Shown: positions 25,980 to 33,737 of the stretch, in pieces
How the letters are laid out: each line of letters begins with the position of its first letter
Numbering within the stretch: the first letter of the stretch is position 1
Source of the DNA: Pasteurellaceae bacterium
GTDB taxonomy: Bacteria > Pseudomonadota > Gammaproteobacteria > Enterobacterales > Pasteurellaceae
Direction: 5' to 3'
Assembly (NCBI GenBank): GCA_030528525.1
Contig: JAUMYT010000011.1
Span: 1 to 64,000, forward strand
DNA length: 64,000 nt
Notes under the pieces: model-generated
What the model was told of the DNA's origin: nothing
What the model saw: only the letters and a program-made list of their open reading frames with translations
Databases searched by the model: none
Position numbers and translations under genes: made by a program

Positions 25980-26019
25980 AACTACTCCTAATTACTCCAA
26001 ACTACTTCAAACTACTCCC
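25980..26019. repeat. Four tandem 10-base repeats
   Basis: Four degenerate units read AACTACTCCT, AATTACTCCA, AACTACTTCA and AACTACTCCC. They stand in the otherwise gene-free 26,020-26,180 region upstream of the pL-like promoter, where I see nothing else. Confidence 0.6.
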
Positions 26020-26184
26020 AACAAGGGGGTGAGAACGCCTGACTTTTTGCAAATTTCCCGCCAAATCTTACCCCTTGCACGCCTTTATCGTTCAAAAAAC
26101 AATCAAACAACACACCCATCTAAAATTATTTTCTTTTGTAAATCAATAAATTACCCAAAAGTCAAAATGCACCCCTTAATTATT

Positions 26185-26226
26185 TTACCTTTTGGTATTT
26201 ACATTTAAATCACCAAAGGGTATTAT
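26185..26226 (+). promoter_or_regulatory. pL-like promoter covered by two repressor operators
   Basis: A promoter with TTTACA (26198-26203) and TATTAT (26221-26226), 17 bases apart, is overlapped by TTACC-TTTT-GGTAT (26185-26198) and TCACC-AAAG-GGTAT (26210-26223). These are the same operator type as at 23.8 kb, so the CI-type repressor should silence this rightward promoter in the lysogen, as for lambda pL. Confidence 0.75.
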
Positions 26227-26271
26227 ACACCCATCAAAACGCAGTACAGCAAACCAAACGGAGAACAGAAA

Positions 26272-26499
26272 ATGAACATCAACAACGCACAAGATTTAAA
26301 GGCATTTATGATCAACGAAGTCTTAGCCGAATATGCCGAAATGACAGGCAAGCCGTTAGAGCAAATCAAAAAAGTCTTTGAATGGTTACCTGAATTTCAT
26401 AATGAAGTGATGGCAATCGTAGAAGAAGCGGCAGAAAAAAATGGCAGCGAATTTAGCCTAAGAATTTTTACCAAAGCCCTCAAGGGAGGGCTTGAGTAA
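26272..26499 (+). CDS. First gene of the pL-like operon, unknown function
   Basis: A 75-residue helical acidic protein (MNINNAQDLKAFMINEVLAE) beginning 46 bases after the pL-like promoter. No family is recognised. Its 3' end contains a perfect hairpin, AAGCCCTC-aagg-GAGGGCTT at 26474-26493, and is followed by a BoxA. Position equals that of the first pL gene in lambdoid phages, a usual place for antiterminators or host-takeover peptides, but it has no arginine-rich N-like motif. Confidence 0.55.
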   Translation: MNINNAQDLKAFMINEVLAEYAEMTGKPLEQIKKVFEWLPEFHNEVMAIVEEAAEKNGSEFSLRIFTKALKGGLE

Positions 26500-26514
26500 A
26501 GGTTCTAAACCGAA

Positions 26515-26526
26515 TGTTCTTTAACA
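26515..26526 (+). promoter_or_regulatory. BoxA antitermination sequence
   Basis: TGTTCTTTAACA differs at one base from the rrn BoxA TGCTCTTTAACA. It sits just downstream of the first pL-operon gene and just upstream of a structured RNA, in the position of a nut site. Confidence 0.6.
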
Positions 26527-26539
26527 ATCAGATAAAAAA

Positions 26540-26666
26540 CTCATCAGTGAACTGCCACTTGTGAAAGTCGCCAGCCGTGGATGAAAAGCCCCACGCCAAT
26601 TGATGAGACCTATCTCCGCACTGTGAACGATGGCGGTCAGTGAATTCGCCGGCAAGCGAGAGATAG
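26540..26666 (+). ncRNA. Two-domain structured RNA after BoxA (put- or nut-like element)
   Basis: Domain 1 is closed by CTCATCA (26540-26546) and TGATGAG (26601-26607) and contains two inner hairpins, ACTT/AAGT and CGTGG/CCACG (26576-26580 with 26591-26595), giving a three-way junction. Domain 2 follows after two bases: CTATCTC (26610-26616) with GAGATAG (26660-26666) and an inner CACTG/CAGTG stem (26619-26623, 26638-26642), plus GGCG and CGCC that could form a pseudoknot. Two adjacent stem-loop domains after BoxA recall the put RNAs of phage HK022, which cause antitermination directly. The function is inferred. Confidence 0.5.
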
Positions 26667-26882
26667 TTTAAGACCACCAACGGTTCGCCTTGTATTTGAC
26701 ACTACTTTTGGGGCGTGATGTTCGATTCATCAGGTGGTCGCCATTCAAAACGGCATTTCCGTCCCTTTGACGTTGTTTTTTTAAAGTTTTTCCAACGTGG
26801 AAGTGCCGTTCTCAATGGCATAAACCTTAATCGCCGTGAAAGGTAAAACATCGGCGACTGACGACATAGTGAACCTCCGCCT
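26667..26882. other. Non-coding stretch before the kinase operon
   Basis: No convincing gene. A plus-strand frame from 26719 (MFDSSGGRHSKRHFRPFDVV) covers about 42 codons but lacks a ribosome-binding site, and a minus-strand frame here has a skewed composition. It may be the 3' part of the RNA that starts at the pL-like promoter. Confidence 0.4.
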
Positions 26883-26909
26883 GCCCCTGATAACAAGGGG
26901 GCTTTTTTT
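26883..26909 (+). terminator. Terminator between the pL-like leader and the kinase operon
   Basis: GCCCC (26883-26887) and GGGGC (26898-26902) with a ten-base loop, followed by seven T residues. It would end the pL transcript in the lysogen unless antitermination acts at the BoxA element. Confidence 0.7.
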
Positions 26910-26922
26910 ATAAGAACGTTGT

Positions 26923-26968
26923 AAATGTGAACTACATCACAATAAATTTCTTAATATTCTTTTATACT
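26923..26968 (+). promoter_or_regulatory. Class II CRP-dependent promoter of the kinase/phosphatase pair
   Basis: TGTGA-ACTACA-TCACA at 26926-26941 is a perfect CRP core, within AAATGTGAACTACATCACAA. TATACT at 26963-26968 is the -10 element. Taking the start about seven bases after it, the CRP site is centred at -41.5, the exact class II position, and no -35 hexamer is present. This suggests activation by host cAMP-CRP. Confidence 0.7.
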
Positions 26969-26990
26969 CATAACATAAAGTGAGGTAAAT

Positions 26991-27752
26991 ATGAAAGAAT
27001 TTGGAAATTACTACATTGAATCTGTGAAAAGTCTAGGGCACGGTTCTTTTGGAAAAGTAGAAGAAGTCATTGTATATAACCGCAGCAAAACTCACAGTAG
27101 AAAATATGCAATGAAAACATTCGATCCTGATAAAAGAATACCTGCTGATGAGGTTGAAATATTTAAAAAACGTTTTGAAATCGAAGTTGAATGCCAATCA
27201 CAATGTTTTCATACCAATGTCGTTCACGTCTGTATTCATAATCGCTCGGATACCCCTTGGTTTATTATGGAACTTGCGGAATGTTCTTTAGCTCAAGAAT
27301 TAGAGAAAGACGATAATATGGAAGGGGATAAAAAGCTCACTATACCGCAGAAAATAAACATATTCAGAATGGTATTAGATGGCGTGAAATATATCCACGA
27401 CAAAGACTTTATTCATCGAGATATTAAAGCACTAAATATCCTTAAATTTTCTGATGGAGCCTATAAAATATCAGACTTTGGCTTAATTAAAGATACAAAC
27501 AGGGACTCAGGAACACTCACTGTTATCGATAAACCTTTAGGGACAGAACGATATATGGCTCCAGAAATAGTCAGTGGCGGTGTTTATAGCATAAAATCTG
27601 ACATTTTCGCTTTAGGCGTCTTATTAGAGGATTTGGATCTTTCCGACACCTTAGAACAAATCTGGAAAAAATGTACTGATAGACGACCTTCACATAGATA
27701 CAACAATATTCAAGAAATCATTAATGATCTTGATAAATTGGAGATTCAATAA
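26991..27752 (+). CDS. Ser/Thr protein kinase, Hanks type, soluble
   Basis: The 253-residue protein is a complete kinase domain without membrane or sensor parts. Visible motifs: glycine loop LGHGSFGKVEEV (residues 14-25), catalytic Lys in KYAMKTF, HRDIKALNIL catalytic loop, DFGLIKD metal-binding loop, and GTERYMAPEI activation-segment end. ATG follows GTGAGG by six bases. It ends one base inside the start of the phosphatase gene (TAATG), so both are made together. Eukaryote-like kinases in prophages have been linked to exclusion of other phages; no substrate can be read here. Confidence 0.92.
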   Translation: MKEFGNYYIESVKSLGHGSFGKVEEVIVYNRSKTHSRKYAMKTFDPDKRIPADEVEIFKKRFEIEVECQSQCFHTNVVHVCIHNRSDTPWFIMELAECSLAQELEKDDNMEGDKKLTIPQKINIFRMVLDGVKYIHDKDFIHRDIKALNILKFSDGAYKISDFGLIKDTNRDSGTLTVIDKPLGTERYMAPEIVSGGVYSIKSDIFALGVLLEDLDLSDTLEQIWKKCTDRRPSHRYNNIQEIINDLDKLEIQ

Positions 27753-28489
27753 TGTTAAAACTAAACGCCATAGCCTCAGTAGCAATATCCAATGCCCAAA
27801 CATCAGAAAGAACAAACCAAGATGCTATATTGCCAATAAAGAAAGTTGAAAACGGCTATCTCTTTGCTGTTGCTGATGGCGTAGGTGGATATAAAGGCGG
27901 AGAAATTGCATCACATATTGCGATATCTCAATTAGAAAAAGTGACTTATTCTGAACAGATTTTCAATGTGTTCAACGCTAGCTTAGCTTTAATAAAAGAC
28001 CTTCCTGACGAAATGAGAAAGGCTTCTACCACGCTCACTTATGGTTTCTTAACCCCAACAGGATTACATATTGGGCATATTGGCGATTGCCGTCTTTATG
28101 TCAAAGAGGGAAATAAACTCCGCCAAAAAACTAAAGATCACACTTCCCACCAAAAATTACTAGATGAAGGAATCTATACCAAGAAAGAGCTAAAAGAGCT
28201 GAGTGGGAAAAATATCATCACAACCGCGATTTCTAACCAAGTTGAAATGAAATACGATGAAATATTTATCCCTCTTCAGGAACTCAGAGATGAGAATAAT
28301 GAAGTTACGCTCTACATAATGTCCGATGGGGCTCATCATTTTTGGGAACATCGTCCACGTTTTTCTGATAACACAATGAAAAGCGTTGTGAAATTTGCAG
28401 CCGCACTGCAAAAAAGGATCGAAAAAGCCCCAACAGACGACTACTCACTCATTGCTGTTCAATTTAAAATTGAAGAATTAGCGATTTAA
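27752..28489 (+). CDS. PP2C-family protein phosphatase
   Basis: The 245-residue protein has all metal-binding motifs of PP2C phosphatases: TNQDAI near residue 22, VADGVGGYKGGE (DGVGG), HIGDCRLYV, MSDGAHHFWE and TDDYSLIAV. It is soluble and full length for a bacterial PPM-type enzyme. Coupled by overlap to the kinase gene, it probably reverses the kinase. The stop is followed within 60 bases by hairpins and by the second C4-like RNA. Confidence 0.92.
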   Translation: MLKLNAIASVAISNAQTSERTNQDAILPIKKVENGYLFAVADGVGGYKGGEIASHIAISQLEKVTYSEQIFNVFNASLALIKDLPDEMRKASTTLTYGFLTPTGLHIGHIGDCRLYVKEGNKLRQKTKDHTSHQKLLDEGIYTKKELKELSGKNIITTAISNQVEMKYDEIFIPLQELRDENNEVTLYIMSDGAHHFWEHRPRFSDNTMKSVVKFAAALQKRIEKAPTDDYSLIAVQFKIEELAI

Positions 28490-28539
28490 TTTGACAAAAA
28501 CCGCCAACTCGGATTAAGATAACCGCACTACATTATTCG

Positions 28540-28574
28540 GCGGTTATCCGCACCCGTTAGCAAGCGGTTTTTTT
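28540..28574 (+). terminator. Attenuator-like hairpin set upstream of C4-like RNA copy 2
   Basis: GCGG (28540-28543), CCGC (28548-28551) and GCGG (28564-28567) followed by seven T residues can form either a short upstream hairpin or a terminator. An additional AACCGC at 28521-28526 can pair with GCGGTT at 28540-28545. The layout matches the copy at 18.38 kb. It may also terminate the phosphatase transcript. Confidence 0.55.
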
Positions 28575-28613
28575 ATGCCTAAAATTCCAGTCTGCAGATC
28601 TGCAGAGTGAAAA

Positions 28614-28693
28614 TGATCGGGTCGAGAGAGCGATATACAATACATCTGAATAAGCTCCAGCTGACTATTGGCAGTGTAAGTGAAGCCCGATCA
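28614..28693 (+). ncRNA. C4-like antisense RNA, copy 2
   Basis: An eight-base-pair outer stem (TGATCGGG 28614-28621, CCCGATCA 28686-28693) closes an 80-base element. The core matches copy 1 (TACAA-AC, GAATA-G-CCAGC-G-CTAT). Inside, CTATTGG (28665-28671) and TGTAAGT (28675-28681) are complementary to CCAATAG (28727-28733, overlapping the ribosome-binding site) and ACTTACA (28698-28704) of the KilA-N leader. The pairing bases differ from copy 1, but pairing is kept, which is compensatory change. Confidence 0.65.
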
Positions 28694-28742
28694 CCCTACT
28701 TACAGTGTTCTGATTACTAACTTAATCCAATAGGTATAAAAA

Positions 28743-29273
28743 ATGTCAAACTTAACCATTCTTAACACAGCAATCCGCCAATTCGACAACTTATATAGCT
28801 TAAACGATCTTCACCGTGTCGGCGGTGGCGAAAGTAAACATCAACCAACTTTCTTTGCTCGCCTTGATACCACAAAAGAGCTGATCGCAGAAATCCAGAA
28901 AGAAGATCCAACCGCCATCGCATTGCAATCAACTAACGGTGGCGTAAATCGTGGCACCTACGCCTGCGAAGAACTCGCCCTTGCCTACGCAATGTGGATT
29001 TCCCCAAAATTCCACCTTGTTGTACTCCGAGCTTTCATCGCAATGCACAAAGGGCAGTTGCAAACTTCGCCAAAAAATTTACCCGTTGTAGAGCCTGAAC
29101 CGACCTACACCTTCGACTTCACCGAGTACGAACTTGAACAGCTCGCTTGGCTTGCGTTCTCGCACAAGCAGATGAACGACCTACTCGAAATCTTAATCCA
29201 ACCAATGGACGCCATCGGCTCACGTTATTCCGCAATGGTCTATAGTAAAGCCGCGCGAGATAATCGCACGTAA
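28743..29273 (+). pseudogene. KilA-N antirepressor-like gene interrupted by the transposable prophage
   Basis: The frame (176 residues) begins MSNLTILNTAIRQFDNLYSL and has the same KilA-N domain as the 18.6 kb copy (YACEELALAYAMWISPKFHL). The match to that copy continues through PMDAIGSRYSAMVYS and then stops abruptly at about 29,246; the last residues (KAARDNRT) are unrelated. The prophage end repeats begin there. The missing C-terminal 35-40 residues should lie beyond the other end of the transposable prophage. The N-terminal DNA-binding domain is intact and could still be made. Confidence 0.72.
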
Positions 29274-29300
29274 AAAAGCGAGATAAATGTATTTGCTTTA
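29247..29300. mobile_element. Late-gene end of the transposable prophage with end repeats
   Basis: Right after the KilA-N homology breaks off there are two direct copies of GCGAGATAA (29255-29263 and 29278-29286), 23 bases apart. Repeated short motifs at the tips are transposase-binding sites in Mu-like elements. The exact terminal dinucleotide and target duplication cannot be fixed because the other end is outside the window. Confidence 0.5.
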
Positions 29301-29356
29301 TTGTTTCTCTATTTGAAACGGCATTACATTTTTTCGCTTTATTCCTTTCTAAAACA

Positions 29357-30112
29357 TTATTCTCTTTCTTTCAGATTTTTCAGAATCTCTCGATAAATAT
29401 CTGCCACCAAATCCAACGGAATATTTGATCTGGCATTGTAGCTTTTTAGGACGTGATTGAGTCTTACTCCTGCATAGTAATTTTGATACTTCAAATTTAA
29501 GGGAATATTGCTTTTGAACTTGGTTGGCTTTTTAACTGGGTAGCTGTAATTGCCGTAATACGTTGGGTTGTCAAAAGGTATCTCAAATCCTATTACATCC
29601 TTGACATAGTCCCAGATTCGGCTTGAGTAGGGATTTTCAATTACATAGACCTTGGGTTGGTAACGTTTGATGATTTCGATGGTGTTGTAGATACAGAGCT
29701 CACCATTGATACGATTAAAAAACGATTTTTCATAACGAAAATGTTTGCGTGGTACTTGCGATGGTTCGTAATCTTGAGCATTGCGGATAACAAATCGAGA
29801 ACCACTTTTCTGCTCTTGTTTCCAACAAGCATTACCGCCCCACATTGCACTGGCAACACTAAAGCTCTCACAAGGTGGACTGGCGAGAATGACATCAGGT
29901 TTGGGAAGTCTGTCTAATGTGGCAAACAGTTGGCATTTACCAAACAGTTTGCTGTAATCCGCAAGATTTAATGGAATGAAATGACGGTTTTTCCGCTCGA
30001 TGTCGATGCCAATAGGATAGATTTTGATTGTTGAAAAAGATTTAGCTGCTTGTGTGTAGCACCCGTTGCCACTGTCGAACAATGCCCACACAATGATTTT
30101 TTGTTTTGCCAT
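29357..30112 (-). CDS. DNA cytosine-C5 methyltransferase-like protein in the mom position
   Basis: From the ATG at 30112 the protein has 251 residues (MAKQKIIVWALFDSGNGCYT). It shows an SAM-binding motif I-like FDSGNG, PPCESFSVAS with the catalytic Cys (motif IV), VIENP (motif VI) and YGNYSYPVKKPTKF in place of the QRR motif VIII, a form found in several phage-encoded cytosine methylases. It is the last gene of the late region, after a com-like gene, the slot of mom in Mu. Modification would protect phage DNA from restriction. Its start codon is in a stem-loop, so translation should need Com. Confidence 0.75.
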   Translation of the reverse strand: MAKQKIIVWALFDSGNGCYTQAAKSFSTIKIYPIGIDIERKNRHFIPLNLADYSKLFGKCQLFATLDRLPKPDVILASPPCESFSVASAMWGGNACWKQEQKSGSRFVIRNAQDYEPSQVPRKHFRYEKSFFNRINGELCIYNTIEIIKRYQPKVYVIENPYSSRIWDYVKDVIGFEIPFDNPTYYGNYSYPVKKPTKFKSNIPLNLKYQNYYAGVRLNHVLKSYNARSNIPLDLVADIYREILKNLKERE

Positions 30113-30132
30113 AACGTTTTCTCCGCTATGGC
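30108..30132 (-). promoter_or_regulatory. Translation-inhibiting stem-loop at the methylase start
   Basis: On the minus strand GCCATAGC and GTTATGGC pair over eight bases (one G-T pair) around a loop containing the GGAG ribosome-binding site. The ATG is inside the stem. Mu mom has the same arrangement, opened by Com binding nearby. Confidence 0.65.
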
Positions 30133-30161
30133 GTTCTGGCACTCAAGGTACTCGGACACTC

Positions 30162-30272
30162 TTAAAATTGATTGATTGTTTTGCAGCGGACACACTTGAT
30201 TTGTAAATGCGTTGCTGAACCTTTCGCCAATAATTTGTTACAACATCGGCATCTGAATTGTTTTTGTTGCAT
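30162..30272 (-). CDS. com: Com-like zinc-finger translational activator
   Basis: A 36-residue protein starting MQQKQFRCRCCNKLLAKG with two cysteine pairs (CRCC and CVRCK) spaced by about 17 residues, matching the N-terminal zinc finger of Mu Com (RCKNCNKLLF ... RCPRC). It is shorter than Mu Com, which has a dispensable C-terminal tail. It is 50 bases upstream of the methylase start. Com proteins bind the mRNA next to the mom start and unfold the inhibitory stem. Confidence 0.75.
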   Translation of the reverse strand: MQQKQFRCRCCNKLLAKGSATHLQIKCVRCKTINQF

Positions 30273-30369
30273 CACGACTTTCCACAAATGAAATTTATGC
30301 TAATCTGCAACCGCCTCGTGTGCTTACGGGGTATAGCAGCCGTTCAATGCACTCGTACTGCGTTGAGCT

Positions 30370-30401
30370 GACAAGGGGTAGTGTTCCCGCACGCCCTTGT
30401 C
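30370..30401. repeat. Inverted repeat between the tail genes and com
   Basis: GACAAGGG (30370-30377) and CCCTTGTC (30394-30401) are perfect eight-base arms around 16 bases. There is no T run on either side, so it is not a simple terminator; it could be an RNA hairpin in the com leader or a protein-binding site. The rest of 30,273-30,423 shows no gene. Confidence 0.5.
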
Positions 30402-30423
30402 GCTATATTCTTTTAATACATTT

Positions 30424-30875
30424 CTAATTCTCCTCTTTACTCACGCGTAAAATAATATCTCGGAACGAGAGTGCGTTATTCGTCACTGAATCAGGCACGC
30501 TGATTTTGAATCGAATTTCGGTTATGTTACTAGCTATCGTGTCATCCACACTTTGCGTATGCCACTCGTTGCTTGGATAGTTCCCCAACACACCTGATTT
30601 AAACTCCCATACCACAACTCACCCACGAGATGTTGCACAGTGATTTGACACTGTCCACGTCGCTGACTGTACGTACCAATCTTGTAGCTTAAATGAAAGC
30701 GCTGATATTGCCCTGCGGTCAGTGTCCAACGACGGTAAATCTCCGCTTGCGGAGTGGTAGAGCTACGGAGCATCAGATATTGACCGCTTGGCATATCGCT
30801 GTCGTCATAGCGGTTGAAATAACTATCGCCCATATCAAAGGCTTGACGATAGTCCCAACTAGTGAGTGCAACCAT
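30424..30875 (-). pseudogene. Small tail-tip protein, split by a frameshift near 30,606
   Basis: Two frames join as one protein of about 150 residues. The first begins MVALTSWDYRQAFDMGDSYF and loses frame at VGELWYG; the second continues EFKSGVLGNYPSNEWHTQSV to 30424. Adding one G to the GGG at the break restores it. It is the last gene of the tail block; sandwich-like beta composition suggests a receptor-binding or carbohydrate-binding-like domain. Not assigned to a family. Confidence 0.6.
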
Positions 30876-30878
30876 TGC

Positions 30879-33223
30879 TCAGCTTACGGTCAATTGATAA
30901 CCCTGCCAGCTTTTTAGCTTACCTTCTTTGGCATAAAGCGTAACGGTGTTAAATTGCTCACCATCTACTTTGGCTTCATCAGGATATTTAAACGATTCTG
31001 CTTTGGTGATGATGGTTCTTACCACTTGTTGCCCATCGAGTAGCTGAATTTCATATTCTACATTTTCACCCAAAACCGTGCTGGCTTGGTGATGTGGGAT
31101 CAAATGGTCTGCTTGAACCACGCGATCACGATACGCCCAACTTAAAGTGAAGGCACTGGCATCGAGTATGCGGTCAGTTTGCGCACCATCCACTCGGAAA
31201 TTAGCCGGTGGATAAGGGCGAACCCAACGTTGAATCGTTGTCAGCTCAAGCTCAGGGGCATTATCTGGATTGAGCGACTCTTGCGAAGTATGACTAATCA
31301 ATTTTGCTTTGAGCTTTTCATTCGGCAGATAGGTGCTTTCATCGGTGCCAAATTGCAGTAAATAACACCACGCCCGCTCGCCCTCGTAATGCACTTGTGG
31401 CAAGGTATCCGCACAACCCCGTCCAATCGTGATGGTGTTATTGGTGAAATTCACCGACTCGATCTTGACGATTTCATCGCCCAACAAAAGCGCGTGAGCA
31501 TCGGCAAGCCCTGAATAATCGCCCTCTACCGCAAATTTGAGTTGCGTATCGTATTTGCCCAAATCCTCACTTAAAATCACCGAAGGAGTAAATGGACCGT
31601 CAGCCATATCTTCATACTCCCCACCGGCACTGACTAATAAATCATAATGGGTGGTCAGTTGGCTTGGGCTAACAGCCAATGCACCAATGCGACAATCCGT
31701 CGGTTTCATAAAAGCCAAATCCGCATCGCTAAAGATGGCTGGATAAAGGTGGTAAGGCAGTTCAAAGAGACGACTTTTATTTTGTGCAATCGGCTTGGCT
31801 GAATAATCAGGGGCGATATGCAATGAGCCACTCTGTTGCGTAGAGTAATTTGCCGAGGACAACCCAAACACATCTTGAATCATCGTGACCTCAAAAGTGC
31901 CTTCCTGATTACCGTTGCGAATACCGCCGACACGAAAAATGATGCTATCAATATCGCGCTCTGGCAGGCTTAATTTATACACTTCACCTGGTCGAATTTG
32001 GCTACCCCGCATATCAAAAATGACTTTAAGGCGCATCAAGCCGCTGGCACTCATTTCCAGTTCGCGTTTTGCCAAGCGGGCAGCTAAATCAAAGGTTGGC
32101 ACGCCTTTGTATTCCACTGTTTTACTAATGACACCGTGCATACTGATGGCTGCGAGATTATCGGCTTTAGCCTGTCCCTCTTTATTACTTACAGGGTCAA
32201 GGTAGGTCACAATAATTTGATTCGGGCTAGCATCATTGGCACCGATGTCATCATCTTGGACCGACAAAATGCCGTTATCTGCTGTGAACGTATGCAAGCT
32301 ATCGGGTGAATAGTCATTGCGTAAGAGCTTGATGGCGAGTTTGCCCGTTTGCACATCGTCATATTGCACCGCACCGATATGGTCTAGCACTAACTGAATA
32401 AAGTCTTTAATCGAGCTTTGACGGTTATAACGGATACACAACCCGAATCCCTCGTCATATAGTCTATCCGCTGCACGTCCATAGCTATCTAAATCCAAGT
32501 CTCCCCACGTTTTTTTGCCACCCCAACTCGCATCTGTGGCACATTGCACCAAGATGTGAGCTGGGTTCATTACGTGAATCTGGCGTGCCTGCTCCTCTTG
32601 TTCTGGCGTTAGCCCTGAAAGGTTGAGCGTGTTGTTACGCAACACAATTTTGCATTTTTCGGGATACCACACACCGCCTAGCCAACCTTTGTGGGTGCGG
32701 CGAACGCGGTAGCTGTGCTTTTTAGGATACGCACTGTAGCAACTAATAAGCCGCTATAAACCGTGGAGACAATGCCCCGAAAAGCGGGAATCAAGTCACT
32801 ATTGGTGACCGTCGCCGCAGGTACTTCGGGGTTGTGAAAAAATACCTCTTGCTCGGCATGGGCTTGGTCGCGTTTGCGTTTGTTAATTTTATTGAAGGTT
32901 TGGTGCAACGCAGGGTTGTATTTGCCTTTGAGCAGATTAACCAACATTTGTGATGGCGTTTGGTCTCGCTCGCCCATTAAAATTTCCATTCGCCCTTGCA
33001 CGCTACCTTCGCCGCCGGTATTTTCGCCGCCGAACAAGCCTGGTTTATCAATATAAATGGCTCGCGTGCGGGTGATTTCCCCCGGCGTTGTCATATAGGC
33101 GGTTTTATCGTCCACACGCAACTCCACAATTTCGTCCACGGGGCCGCGTCCAAGCCCGCTGTGAATATCCCAGTAATAACGGTAGCCGACCGTGACGGGT
33201 GCTGGCTTTTTACGTCTGCCCAT
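30879..33223 (-). pseudogene. Central tail-tip (J-like host specificity) protein, split by a frameshift near 32,735
   Basis: The first frame (33223 to 32678) starts MGRRKKPAPVTVGYRYYWDI and reads RGIVSTVYSGLL before leaving frame. The correct continuation, one base shifted, reads CYSAYPKKHSYRVRRTHKGW then LGGVWYPEKCKI and joins the second frame (from 32672). The combined protein has about 780 residues, as expected for the large hub protein at the end of siphovirus-like tails of transposable phages. The C-terminal half has fibronectin-like segments (PYPPANFRVDG). The lesion would abolish infectivity unless it is a sequencing error. Confidence 0.7.
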
Positions 33224-33426
33224 TATTTCTCCTCACGTGTTTTACGTGCTTTTTTCGCTTCGGCCACACAGCGGCGTGCCAATACACTTCCTGTGGCTAA
33301 AAGGCGGATTGATTCAATGCCATTTTGCAAAAAGTCATCAAAATCTAAGCCTTCTCGCTTAAAAAAGGCTTCCACACCCGACGCACAGTAATCGACACGT
33401 CGCATATCTTCCATCGTAATAATCAT
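33223..33426 (-). CDS. Small tail-assembly protein
   Basis: A 67-residue basic, helical protein (MIITMEDMRRVDYCASGVEA) overlapping the start of the hub gene by one base. Small proteins like this, with GSVLARRCVAEAKKARK near the end, stand just before the hub gene in B3-like transposable siphophages. Function unknown. Confidence 0.6.
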   Translation of the reverse strand: MIITMEDMRRVDYCASGVEAFFKREGLDFDDFLQNGIESIRLLATGSVLARRCVAEAKKARKTREEK

Positions 33427-33439
33427 TGCCGCTCCTTAC

Positions 33440-33688
33440 TTAACCTCGGCGAATCTCTGTGGTGCGGTAGTTACCGTAGGCAAGCACTTGCCAATCGGTC
33501 GTCCAGCAATCACCAAAAAAGACGCATTGCGGCACCCCTTCGTCCGTTTGCGGGAAGTTCCAATCATTTTGTGAAATGGCTTCCGCATTATTGCTTTTAG
33601 GTCGCGGTGTCAGTGCCTGATTCACAAAATAACTGACCACCATAACGGCAACAAAACGGACAATCACCCAAGCAATCGTTGCATACAT
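33440..33688 (-). CDS. Small tail protein with N-terminal hydrophobic helix
   Basis: The 82-residue protein begins MYATIAWVIVRFVAVMVVSY, a membrane-spanning helix, followed by a soluble part (NFPQTDEGVPQCVFFGDCWT). It precedes the 67-residue tail gene by 13 bases. The phrase PQCVFFGDCWTTDW is characteristic of a small family in transposable siphophage tail operons. A role in tail-tip assembly or DNA entry is inferred from position. Confidence 0.6.
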   Translation of the reverse strand: MYATIAWVIVRFVAVMVVSYFVNQALTPRPKSNNAEAISQNDWNFPQTDEGVPQCVFFGDCWTTDWQVLAYGNYRTTEIRRG

Positions 33689-33737
33689 TGTTTTTCTCCT
33701 TCTTATTGATTTGCAAAATTTTTATCGGAACTACTCA

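Noticed and set aside
25980-26019. Four 10-base repeats as replication iterons
   Set aside because: The units are degenerate, no initiator gene adjoins them, and the O-like gene with its own candidate origin lies 3 kb away. Kept only as a repeat.
26596-26640. TGATGAG in the 26.6 kb RNA looked like a hammerhead ribozyme core
   Set aside because: The second conserved GAAA segment and the third stem are missing; the motif is one arm of a simple closing stem.
26702-26896. Minus-strand frame of 64 codons upstream of the kinase genes
   Set aside because: Arg/Pro-rich composition, no ribosome-binding site, and it overlaps a terminator; probably not coding.
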